Shown here piece by piece: positions 56,146 to 64,000 of a stretch of 64,000 bases of DNA (position 1 is the first letter of the stretch; each line of letters starts with the position of its first letter). The stretch spans positions 1-64,000 of the forward strand of contig JAGVVL010000009.1 of assembly GCA_018287875.1 (NCBI GenBank), written 5' to 3'. Below the pieces are notes generated by a model, which made no database searches, was not told the origin of the DNA, and saw nothing but the letters and a program-made list of their open reading frames with translations. Source of the stretch: Nigrospora sphaerica (lineage: Eukaryota > Ascomycota > Sordariomycetes > Amphisphaeriales > Apiosporaceae). A program made the position numbers and the translations under genes.

Positions 56146-56406
56146 CTAGTGGCGTCGATGGGAAGAGCGGCTCCGGGACTCGTCCGAAGAGTGGTAGGTC
56201 GAGTGATAGGAGTGCCGTCGCTCGCCATGGTGCCGTTCGCCCTGCGAAGGTGCATGGTGGTGAGACCGCCGGCGGTCACGGTACTCCGTACCCTTGTCCA
56301 CACTATGCTCGTCAGAGAGATCACACTCGAAGGGAGGTAGTTCTTACGCAAGCTTGGAAAGGATGAAGGTGCTTGCCACAATGAGAGACGTCCTGACGAA
56401 TCCCAT
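56146..56406 (-). CDS. Short protein with hydrophobic N-terminus and His/Ser/Arg-rich tail
   Basis: Exon 1 (56406-56348) encodes MGFVRTSLIVASTFILSKL. A GTAAGA donor and a CATAG acceptor remove 45 nt, and exon 2 (56302-56146) continues in phase (AVDKGTEYRDRRRSHHHAPS) to SRSRSSHRRH and a stop, 71 residues in all. The N-terminus could be a signal peptide or membrane anchor. The remainder is almost all His, Arg, Ser and acidic residues, which could bind metal or nucleic acid. A TATA-like site lies about 115 bp upstream. The clean splice and phase are the main evidence that it is real. The function is unknown. Confidence 0.62.
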
Positions 56407-56520
56407 GTTGTCGGTTCGTTGCTTTGGAGTAGAGTGATGTGGGTAATGACGCAGGTAGTATGATCCGCAGAGTGTGGTGTTTGTTGGTCAATAGTTTCGT
56501 TGGTGGCGCGGCAGGAGTGT

Positions 56521-56527
56521 ATTTATA
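56521..56527 (-). promoter_or_regulatory. TATA-like box
   Basis: TATAAAT on the minus strand about 115 bp upstream of the ATG at 56406. Confidence 0.35.
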
Positions 56528-56573
56528 CACTGAAACGCCATGTACCGAAAACCGTATCCGCAAAGAGGTAGTG

Positions 56574-57266
56574 TCAGTAATCCGAGTCCGAGTCTGCATC
56601 AAAGCTACTGGCCTGTTTGTAGACTCGGATCTCGCTGGAATTATCGGTTGACCTGTTGCTCCCGCTTGAACGGTCTCCAGAACTGTCACTGCGAGGGCTG
56701 AGGAACCCATTCGCTTCCTGGTACTCGCGAAAGGCGTTGGTGATGGTATGAGCGATCCGGGAGACTTGCTGGTTCTGCTCGTGGGTAGCGTGCTTGAGTT
56801 GTTCGTTCTCCTCGCGCAGTCGGGTGATGACCCTGTCTTGCTCTCGACTTCCAGGGACCCTGGTCGATTGGAGCTGCATTCGTAGGGTGGCATTCTCCTC
56901 TTGAAGTGCGGCCACCTCGTTTTCGAGTCGTGCCAACCTGTCTCTAAGTGACCCGACTGGGAGAATCTTGGCTTTCAGCAGCTGGAAATCCTTGTCTGAG
57001 TCGTCGTCATCGCCACCCTCTTCATGGTACAAGGTACCCTCGTCTGTTTCTCCCTGATCGTTGTCGTCGCTTTCGGGAAAGTGGAATTGGGGATAGGGAG
57101 ATGGTGGTAAGCCGTGAGCGCGTGTCCCTGCTCTCTTGTCTGGTCGATTTAGAGTGTTTACAATCCTTGCGGCAGCAGGAGAGACAGAAGACGAGGGGGG
57201 AGGCGTCACAATCTTCACACGTCGACGTTTGGGTGGCAGTGGCGGCAAAGCTTTGGCGGGAGGCAT
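56574..57266 (-). CDS. Coiled-coil protein, unknown
   Basis: A 230-residue intronless frame. A basic start (PPKRRRVKIVTPPP) looks like a nuclear signal, an acidic segment follows (DDDDSDKDF), and then a clear leucine-heptad coiled coil (SLRDRLARLENEVAALQEEN, ATLRMQLQ, then a second run LREENEQLKH). The C-terminus is Ser/Asp-rich. The mix of basic region and coiled coil is reminiscent of a bZIP, but the basic part is too far from the heptads. Its role is unknown. A TATA-like TATATA at 57338-57343 lies about 70 bp upstream. Confidence 0.68.
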   Translation of the reverse strand: MPPAKALPPLPPKRRRVKIVTPPPSSSVSPAAARIVNTLNRPDKRAGTRAHGLPPSPYPQFHFPESDDNDQGETDEGTLYHEEGGDDDDSDKDFQLLKAKILPVGSLRDRLARLENEVAALQEENATLRMQLQSTRVPGSREQDRVITRLREENEQLKHATHEQNQQVSRIAHTITNAFREYQEANGFLSPRSDSSGDRSSGSNRSTDNSSEIRVYKQASSFDADSDSDY

Positions 57267-57500
57267 AGTGCGTTTTCTTATCGGTCTGAGGACGCAATGC
57301 TATGCTTGGACACCAAATCGTGCTACAGCCCACACAATATATACCTTATCACTGGTCGTCATAAACGCGACGCAGAAGACGGTATTCAGTCTATTCGTCC
57401 CAAGTTTAAAGTGGTTCAAATATGTGGGTACCGGCCCCACTAGCGCATCCCTAAATCCACGGCCGATTATCTTACACGCAGCGTCCCACGATCAGGTGAT

Positions 57501-57997
57501 TCATCCACCAACGCCCAGCTCCTCGTCCACCACCGTGTCTGAATTTCCATCGAAGAAGCCACAGCCTCGAAAAAGACTGATCATGTCTTTAGAGAACTCA
57601 TGCAAGTCATTTTTGACCGTGTCCATGGCCTTGTGAACTGTTTCCACCGCATTATGGATTTTCCCCACAGCGTCGTCCACCTTGGTGAGAATGCGCTCCA
57701 CAGTGTCGAGCCGCGAAAGCAGCAGCATGAGGAGTCTGGCCGCGCCTTAGTCATGTCTCTCCAGCTCCGGAACTAGCATACGTACGTTCTAGCCTCCGCA
57801 TCCTGGCTATTGCCATAGTTGGGAAAGCCTGGGTACGCAGGATACTGAACCTGTGGATAGGGAGGCAAGGGGTCAAACGAGACGTTGGAAAAGTCGGCCA
57901 TGTCGATGTTTGCGTTCATGCTTTGTTCGAGGTACTGCACGAGGTCATCTTCCAGGCTGTTGCCAGCAACGCCGGGGCTATTGAGAATGTTTTCCAT
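57501..57997 (-). CDS. Small helical protein, two exons
   Basis: Exon 1 (57997-57786) begins MENILNSPGVAGNSLEDDLV and carries a Tyr/Pro-rich stretch (PPYPQVQYPAYPGFPNYG). A GTACGT donor, GACTAAG branch and CCAG acceptor remove 50 nt. Exon 2 (57735-57501) gives a long amphipathic helix (LSRLDTVERILTKVDDAVGK, IHNAVETVHKAMDTVKNDLH) and a short acidic end. About 148 residues. A TATA-like site at 58074-58080 on this strand is about 80 bp upstream. It is divergent from the secreted-protein gene at 58300. No family is recognised. Confidence 0.62.
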
Positions 57998-58073
57998 TGC
58001 GTCGTGTTGGCGTCGTCTTGGGATGTTCTTGTGGACCACCCACCCAAACCAGCACTGGGGGGTTCCCGCTGCG

Positions 58074-58080
58074 ATTTATA
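58074..58080 (-). promoter_or_regulatory. TATA-like box
   Basis: TATAAAT on the minus strand, 77-83 bp upstream of the ATG at 57997. Confidence 0.35.
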
Positions 58081-58299
58081 CCCAGAATGGCACCATGTGT
58101 TCTCCCCCCGGATGATGGGGTACGCAGGTTGGATGGGCGCTTCCGTGAACCTTTGTACCGTTTCCTGTTTTTGTTTTTCCGGCCCTCTTGCAAGATTCCC
58201 TTGCTATAAGTGCTCGCACCTGTGTGTCCTGATCCATTCCGCAAGACGAACCTCTGATTGTCCAATACCTCTGTCTTTTCTATCCACAGTCATTCATAC

Positions 58300-59333
58300 A
58301 TGAACATGACAGCTCTCCTTGCCCTATTTGCGTCGCTGAGCACCATCGTTATGGCTATCGACGGTTGTCCCGCCATCTGCGTGTCGGACCCCCTGCTTCG
58401 GCTTGACGCCGGCATATCCAACGTGTCGGCGACGTATGCTTTTCATTGCTTGCACACCATTACATCTACTGACTATTCCAAATACAGGATCGACAATGTC
58501 TTTGAAAGGCAGTGTGCCGCCACCTTCCATTTTGAGAATTCTTCCTTTCTCCCAGTTACCTACCATTTTGATGCCGTCTCGTGCAAGGGACTTGAGCTGG
58601 CCTCCTTCACTGTCCCTTCCGAAGCGCCCAATGGGCAAGCATGTATCGTATGGTACGGTATCTCTTCGCACTATGAATTCGTCGTACATGAACTGAACTC
58701 CACAGGCGATGTGCAAGCCAAGAAACTCTGGCATGCAGCAATGTGATCGTCTCCGGTGGTCGGTCGGACCTGAGCATGGCCACTAACCGCGTGGGTACCA
58801 TGGGCTGTTTGTTGGAAGCCGTTGAGACGCATACCACTCTTGTCACGGTCACGCTTCCGTCCACGACGGTCACGAGGCTTTCCACCTCCTTCCTCACCAC
58901 CCACACCACCAACACCCCCTTGCCTGGCACCCCTTCACCTCCGTTGACCTGGACCGACCCATCCTTCACTACTACAACTCCTGGGAACACAGCACCAGGG
59001 TCCGAGACAGCCACAGGTGCTACCCAAACACGTACGGACCATGGGGGAAGAGCAGGCGGGGAGCAGTCCCGAATAACCACATCCCAGACTGCACCATCCC
59101 AGACGACGCCTTCCCAGGCAAACCAGGTCCCGAATACCCAAACGCAAAAGACTGAGCCGACAGCACCACAAGGCGTTCCCCCTGGTCCGACCACACCCAC
59201 AAATTCAGGCAGTTGCACGGCGGCTATTTCGACCACGACAGTGGTCGCTACATCCATAGTCTCGACCGTGACGCTGATGCAAACAGTGACGAGCACTGTC
59301 CCGGGTACCTGTGCTTCGGAGATGGGGGTTTAA
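58300..59333 (+). CDS. Secreted Thr/Ser-rich protein
   Basis: Exon 1 (58300-58652) starts MNMTALLALFASLSTIVMA, a typical signal peptide, followed by a Cys-containing domain (DGCPAICVSDPLLRLDAGIS ... QCAATFHF). A 53-nt intron (58653-58705, donor GTACGG, acceptor CCACAG) leads in phase to WRCASQETLACSNVIVSGGR and GTMGCLLE, then a long Thr/Ser/Pro-rich region fit for O-glycosylation, 326 residues in all. The last 40 residues are Thr/Val-rich with two Cys (GSCTAA.., PGTCAS), with no clear anchor. It is likely secreted or wall-associated. The role is unknown. Read unspliced, exon 1 would run on to a stop at 58746, so the splice matters. Confidence 0.72.
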
Positions 59334-59528
59334 TTCCACTTCCTTACGCATGTGGCGAATAAGACGGATTCGGCAGGTATGGAGGATGTGCAGAGGTAGC
59401 TCTCGGGTATTTTAGGCGGCTGGTCTCCTTCTTCGCCCAGGTTTTGATTTCCGTTCTCGTTACTGTCTCTAGTCCTAGCTTTTCAATCCATTCTTTTCGA
59501 CTGCTCTGACAGACCTAACTCTTGAATT

Positions 59529-60000
59529 ATGTCGGCCCCGTTTGGAAAAAATGCAAACGATGCCGCTCCTCCCATCAGTCGCGGTGGAGCAGGCAGTTGC
59601 GATCCTCGCTGGAATGCGTCGTGGGCTTTCCGGCTTCTCAAACTCGATGATACCCCCGCCATAATTCAGCACTACCGCTCGGCATCGGCCTATTGGTACA
59701 AAGCCTATGTGGCATCCCAGGCTAGCTTAGCGAGCCTCGCCGTGCAGGTCGAGGCAGTGCGGGCGAAGTTGGAGAGTATAGAGGCTAAGCTTCATGGGAA
59801 CGAAATACATGATCTGAGAGAGGCACTTGTACGTATCCATCTGGATGAACTGCGTGCCATTGACTAACCTGCCCTAGTTCGAGAGCCTACCCAAAGACCA
59901 GCCAGAGAAGTTGGCACAGGCTGGAGGTGCCTTCAGCCCCTCCACGCCGGCAGCCATGAGTGGCGTGCTCACCCCAGTGGAACCCATCTGGTTGCACTAG
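59529..60000 (+). CDS. Small coiled-coil protein, two exons
   Basis: Exon 1 (59529-59828) and exon 2 (59878-60000) flank a 49-nt intron with donor GTACGT, branch GACTAAC and acceptor CCTAG, joining in phase 0 to 140 residues. The body has a helix-rich stretch (YKAYVASQASLASLAVQVEA, then VRAKLESIEAKLHGNEIHDL) that should form a coiled coil. The tail is Pro/Ser-rich. No domain is recognised. Size and exon pattern resemble the neighbouring small genes. Confidence 0.68.
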
Positions 60001-60165
60001 TGAAAGTGTGTACATAGACTCCTCGCGTGGTTTCCATAGTCTATTCACGTCCAGCCTCTGCCCCTGTTTGGCCGTCCTGCCCATGTGCATCTTGGGCACT
60101 GTCCGGTCCGTATACCTCGGGAACAGGGTACTGCCTGCTCTACATACCATTAGTTCCTGGGTTTT

Positions 60166-60441
60166 CTAGCTGTGGGAAGAATAATTCACGATCTCGGCCC
60201 TCTGAGGCGGCCAGCTCGGGCATTTTGTAGAGGAGTATTCGTAGAATCGACCGTTCATGAGGATGACCATGTACATCTCAGCGCCGCACAGCATGTGAAA
60301 CTCATCGACCTTTTTTATTAGGGTTTGGCGGCGCCTGCGGAGTCTTGCCATCCTCTGTTTGTGAGCCCGCTGGTCGCGGTTTGTGGTGTGGCGCATAGGC
60401 GGGTGCGTAATTGGAGGCGATACGTTGCCTGTTGTCTCCAT
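60166..60441 (-). CDS. MADS-like short DNA-binding protein
   Basis: A 91-residue frame. Residues about 30-75 read ARLRRRRQTLIKKVDEFHML, CGAEMYMVILMNGRFYEYSS and TKCPSWPP. This is the MADS pattern: basic helix with KK, GAE turn, hydrophobic strands, G.xYxYSS and a Pro-rich end. As in the protein at 46691-47362 the usual N-terminal extension is replaced by a short Arg/His-rich arm. There is no activation or K-box region, so it may act by dimerising with other MADS proteins or simply bind DNA. It is convergent with the gene at 59529-60000. Confidence 0.68.
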   Translation of the reverse strand: METTGNVSPPITHPPMRHTTNRDQRAHKQRMARLRRRRQTLIKKVDEFHMLCGAEMYMVILMNGRFYEYSSTKCPSWPPQRAEIVNYSSHS

Positions 60442-60580
60442 GATGTTGGTTATGCATGTTCGTTGGGAATGAATGATTGATGGCTACGGGGTTTACGTCC
60501 TTATAGGTGCGGGTGTCCCGAACGGTTTCCTGTTTTCGGCCGGCAGCCCTGTTCCCGTTTTTAGGAGCGAAGTATGGTAC

Positions 60581-60586
60581 TATATA
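60581..60586 (+). promoter_or_regulatory. TATA-like box
   Basis: TATATA about 90 bp upstream of the ATG at 60674. Confidence 0.4.
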
Positions 60587-60673
60587 GCAAGAATCAACGT
60601 AGAGCAAGACTTGAACACACAAGCATTAATCCAGTCCTCCATATTACTACTTTTTGATTCTAAACGAGAAGCC

Positions 60674-61816
60674 ATGGACGACCTGCCGTTCGAGTTGTTA
60701 GGGGCGGTTGCCGGCGAGCTGGATTCGCTTCGCGATCTCACCCACTTCCGTCTAGTGAACCACGCATGTGCTGCTGCGGCCTTGCCGTTGCTCGCACGGC
60801 ACATTGCTGTGCTTAACACTGCCGAGTCGCTGGAAGAACTCAGCCATTTTCTCCAATCGCATGCCGACTTCGCAAGACACGTCAACCGTCTCAGCGTGTA
60901 CCATGGTTCATGGCCCCTCTGCACCCGAGAGGTCTGGGAGATGCACCCACTGCTCCTGGCGGGGAACGACAGGATCGGGGTCGAGATGGATCGAGAGAAT
61001 CCCGGCGCCGACGAGGCCTTTGAGAACTACCGCCAATTCACCCTCCGACAAGCGAAGCGAGATCCTGCCGAAGATACTGCCACGTGCACTACTATCTTGA
61101 GCTTGTTGCCGCGTCTCCAGGAACTCACGTTGGGGCACGTACAGATGTGGAGTTGGCGACGCCGTGGGAACGCCAAATACACTAGGCTGCGCCGCCGAAT
61201 ATGGATGTCGGCGCTCTACAGAGACTCGATAGGAGCCGTGGCCAGTCTATTGCTCCCTCTTTTGCACCAATTCCCTCAAATTCGGAACCTCACCATCCAC
61301 GGCACGCTCGACTCCTTCGATCTGAACCATTGTGGGTCGTTCTTTACGAGCCACGTTAAGCGGCTTCGTTTAGAATCCCTTCTTATATTCCACGAGGCAC
61401 CTTCTTCAGTAAAGATATTTCTGCAAAGTTTCCCGGATCTTGAGGAAGTCACGATGAGGTTCGCAAGCAACAACGAGCACACAGCCACGCTGCTCCAGGA
61501 CATCCACTGGCCGCGGCTTCGGAAACTCGCTCTCCAGGATACATGGACCACGGCCGATACCCTGATCGGTTTGATGGATCGACACCATGCCTTGGAAGAG
61601 GTAACGATGAGGGATACGAAGCTCTTTGCGGGCGCGTGGCATCCGGTGCTCAGACACGCGAGAACTCGTCACCCCATTATTCGCTTCGAATGCGACGGGT
61701 TTTTGGACAGCATCGATCCTGACTTCAGCGTGGACGTGGCTGCCCATACAGACCAGGGACGGCTTCTGCGACAGTTTTTGAACGATAAGAACTTTCCCTG
61801 GCCCTTTGCGCTTTGA
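60674..61816 (+). CDS. F-box-like leucine-rich protein
   Basis: A 380-residue intronless frame from the ATG at 60674. The start MDDLPFELLGAVAGELDSLR DLxxFRLVNHA follows the fungal F-box pattern (LP.ELL..I...L....L..LRLV...). The rest contains repeated leucine-rich words (LPRLQELTLGHV, FPQIRNLTIHG, FPDLEEVTMRFAS, ALEEVTMRDTKLF) expected of an LRR-like substrate-binding part. Such proteins usually link substrates to SCF ubiquitin ligases through Skp1. Target and regulation are unknown. Confidence 0.72.
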   Translation: MDDLPFELLGAVAGELDSLRDLTHFRLVNHACAAAALPLLARHIAVLNTAESLEELSHFLQSHADFARHVNRLSVYHGSWPLCTREVWEMHPLLLAGNDRIGVEMDRENPGADEAFENYRQFTLRQAKRDPAEDTATCTTILSLLPRLQELTLGHVQMWSWRRRGNAKYTRLRRRIWMSALYRDSIGAVASLLLPLLHQFPQIRNLTIHGTLDSFDLNHCGSFFTSHVKRLRLESLLIFHEAPSSVKIFLQSFPDLEEVTMRFASNNEHTATLLQDIHWPRLRKLALQDTWTTADTLIGLMDRHHALEEVTMRDTKLFAGAWHPVLRHARTRHPIIRFECDGFLDSIDPDFSVDVAAHTDQGRLLRQFLNDKNFPWPFAL

Positions 61817-62259
61817 AATGCATCGCCGCCCGGCGCACTTGGCAGGGATAGGCGAATCGCCAAGGTGCTGGGGCGAGCCGGTTGGGTTGCGCACTTAAAG
61901 CGGTACTCTAGCAAAGACGGTCTCTGTAGACAGAAACCCTACATTTTCTGCAGTTCTTACCTTCTAATGTCACAAACTATACCCCAAAACTGCTGGCATC
62001 CTGCTGGCGATTTAGCTCTGCTTCACCGGATGTACCGGCTGTGTCCCTCCTACGTACTGTACTGGCTGTGCCGTGTCATCCGCGCTACTGCGCTGCACGC
62101 CCCACTGCCCTAGAATCGCCCGTCATGGCGTTCGCGTCTGTATAGTGAGGTCGGCAGTGAATTATCAGATGAGTCACAACTTCGCTAGGCTGCAGGTCAA
62201 TTTCACATGGATTGGTACCGCATTATTTCACGGCAGACTGCAGCCATCTATATTGGGCC
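61817..62259. other. Convergent spacer
   Basis: Between the convergent F-box-like and PD-(D/E)XK genes. Nothing seen apart from probable 3' ends. Confidence 0.5.
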
Positions 62260-63723
62260 TTAACGGTCTGTCAACATTCGCTCCCAAGCCTGGGCATAGA
62301 CCCCTTCACACCATATCGCGATCCTACGCAAGGCACAGAGAAGCGCGTAGCAGTCGGTGATGGACTCGGTCGAACCCAAAGGCAGGCGGTCGTACACGAG
62401 AACCGTGCCACCGAACTCCTCACCTGAGTCGGGCACCTGGTAGAAAGCCAGCTTGAGGCTCCACCGTACGCCTTCCACCTCAATCAAGGGCAGGGTCAAG
62501 ATGTCGTCTCCGGCCAGGCGGCCCAGCGGAGGATTCGGTGGGATCAGGTTACGCATGTGGCGGAAATGTATCCGCGCCCAATTGGCCAACTGGTTAGGGC
62601 CGTGGGCGTCGCCTCCACGCTCACGCTTTGTTTCGATGCTGACGGCCATGGGGCGGTCGGACTCGAACTGATGGAGAGCATTTAGCTGGTCGAGCTGGGG
62701 ACCTGTGGGTCGCCGCCTCTGGGCGCGCATGTACATATCAATGGCGCCTTTGAGCGACGCCGTCGTGGACGGGGCGAGGAAGATTCCGTAGTCGACTTTG
62801 CTGTCCTTGAGTTTGGGATCGGGGTCACGGAAATCTTGGGCCGGGCCCACGGTCGTGATGTTGTGGTAGACAAGAGACGTGGCCGTCTTCAGGGCTATAG
62901 CCAATACACGGGCGTGTACTCTGTCATTCCACTCGGCCTCGTTTGCGGGCCGGGTAGGGTCGGCACACAGGCTACTGGCGGTGACCACCTCGCCGATGGA
63001 CATGTGCGTGAAAAGAAGATCGAGAAGACCTGAGCCTGTGGCCGCGCCTAGCGTGGTCTCGGATAGATTCGATGACAGACTGGATGGCTCTGGAGTGTCG
63101 AACATGTAGTCGCTGATGGGATCCACGAGTGGGTCGCTCGTCGCCTGGATATGCTGCTGCAACTGCTGTGGCAGGACCCCTTGCCGTGTTCGTATTTTGG
63201 CCAAATCATGGAGCAGATGGCGAGTCGCCTCGGTGAGGCCTGCGTAGCTATGTATCGCGGCGATCGGTTTCGGTGTTACGGGTAGGTCGTCGGCCTGAAG
63301 GAGGGCTAAGGCTCGCTTGCGCGGACTGGCACTCGTACGGGAGCGCTGTGATAACGAAGATGATGCGAGCGAGGGCACTGATTGGGACGACGGCGATGCG
63401 ACCCGTGGCGGTGTGGGCTGTGGTGGCGCGCCCATGGCCAAGTTGCGCCCTCGTAGCGGTCGAGGAGTCGCGGCTCTCTCCTCCGGGCTTTGTCGGTCGG
63501 AACTCGGTGCAGAGCGCGTGTTTTCGTGCGCTGAACTACCCCCATATTCGTTTGTATCGGGCTGTCGCCGTTGTCGTTTCTTCGGGCTCGGGCTGCGAGG
63601 AGGAGACGACATGGTCGCAGCGGCGCGTTTTCTGGCAGACGCCGCCGCTGCCACGTCTTCAATCCACGAGAGGATCCGGTCGTTTTGTGGACAACTGTCG
63701 AAGTGGCAAGTGGCTTCTGCCAT
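62260..63723 (-). CDS. PD-(D/E)XK nuclease-like protein
   Basis: An intronless frame; the ATG at 63723 (MAEATCHF..ILSWIEDVA) gives 487 residues and fits the family start better than the upstream open extension. The N-terminal third is Ser/Pro-rich with a basic nuclear-type patch (SPKKRQRR). The C-terminal half matches the fungal PD-(D/E)XK nuclease-like domain: Asp in SKVDYGIFLA, Glu-x-Lys in VSIETKRERGG, and the ending LGSTESITDCYALLCALRRI with WCEGVYAQAW. The D..ExK residues are all present. These proteins are abundant in fungal accessory DNA. DNA cleavage is inferred from the fold, not shown. Confidence 0.82.
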   Translation of the reverse strand: MAEATCHFDSCPQNDRILSWIEDVAAAASARKRAAATMSSPPRSPSPKKRQRRQPDTNEYGGSSAHENTRSAPSSDRQSPEERAATPRPLRGRNLAMGAPPQPTPPRVASPSSQSVPSLASSSLSQRSRTSASPRKRALALLQADDLPVTPKPIAAIHSYAGLTEATRHLLHDLAKIRTRQGVLPQQLQQHIQATSDPLVDPISDYMFDTPEPSSLSSNLSETTLGAATGSGLLDLLFTHMSIGEVVTASSLCADPTRPANEAEWNDRVHARVLAIALKTATSLVYHNITTVGPAQDFRDPDPKLKDSKVDYGIFLAPSTTASLKGAIDMYMRAQRRRPTGPQLDQLNALHQFESDRPMAVSIETKRERGGDAHGPNQLANWARIHFRHMRNLIPPNPPLGRLAGDDILTLPLIEVEGVRWSLKLAFYQVPDSGEEFGGTVLVYDRLPLGSTESITDCYALLCALRRIAIWCEGVYAQAWERMLTDR

Positions 63724-64000
63724 GAATGAAGGCCGGTATCTGCAAAAGGTGGCGCTACGTCCTGGAAGACAACGGGGGTGTTCTGATACTGGCTGGCATG
63801 GTGCTGGTAGGTCGCAGGCGATGTAGTTTGGTGATAACGACGGGCAGCTGGACCTGCTGTTTGCTGCCTGGTAATCATCTGCCCCGCTTGTCGTTAGCAC
63901 AGCAACGGGCCGTTGCGCTAGACCATAGCTACCAGAAAACGCGTGAATAAGGTTACTTCAGACGGAATTCCATTGGGAAAGTACTACAAGTGAACTTCAT

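Overview
The window is genomic DNA from a filamentous ascomycete (Pezizomycotina, probably a sordariomycete; I cannot name the species). This rests on short 44-115 nt introns with GT..AG ends and CTAAC/CTGAC-like branch sites, and on typical fungal families: HET/NACHT/WD40, Zn2Cys6, DUF3435, Est1-type, a PD-(D/E)XK nuclease-like protein and a ferric reductase. It is accessory rather than core sequence: genes are sparse and hypothetical, several are decayed, and repeats of many kinds lie between them.

Layout. 1-5.8 kb: a pyrimidine-strand-biased low-complexity tract with tandem repeats, a dispersed GC-richer motif and one solo LTR with target-site duplication. 6.2-8.6 kb: a five-exon DUF3435 tyrosine recombinase of the kind that heads fungal Starship elements, pointing into the rest of the window. 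8.6-12.7 kb: gene-free, with two related foldback/MITE elements and simple repeats. 12.7-17.4 kb: an unknown basic protein and a chromodomain-like protein. 17.4-27.5 kb: GC-rich sequence with a HET-NACHT-WD40 NLR between two diverged direct repeats, then a broken ankyrin gene. 29.6-43.5 kb: a frameshifted Est1-type gene, an intact six-exon Zn2Cys6 regulator, a multi-pass membrane protein fused to a Ras-like GTPase, and two convergent unknown genes. 44.6-50.9 kb: a ferric reductase, a MADS-like protein and a decayed patatin-like gene. 51-63.7 kb: a pseudogene fragment, a C2H2-JmjC protein, a cluster of small genes (membrane, secreted, coiled-coil and a second MADS-like protein), an F-box-like protein and a PD-(D/E)XK nuclease-like protein.

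How it fits together. A DUF3435 captain with NLR, ferric reductase and patatin-like genes downstream is the cargo mix known from Starship giant transposons, so the best reading is the 5' part of such an element or its decayed remnant. Its 3' end is not in the window. The least expected proteins are the seven-helix/Ras-like fusion at 38.2-39.6 kb and the two short MADS-like proteins. Exon boundaries were worked out by eye from splice signals and reading phase. No homology search was possible, so family calls rest on motif recognition.
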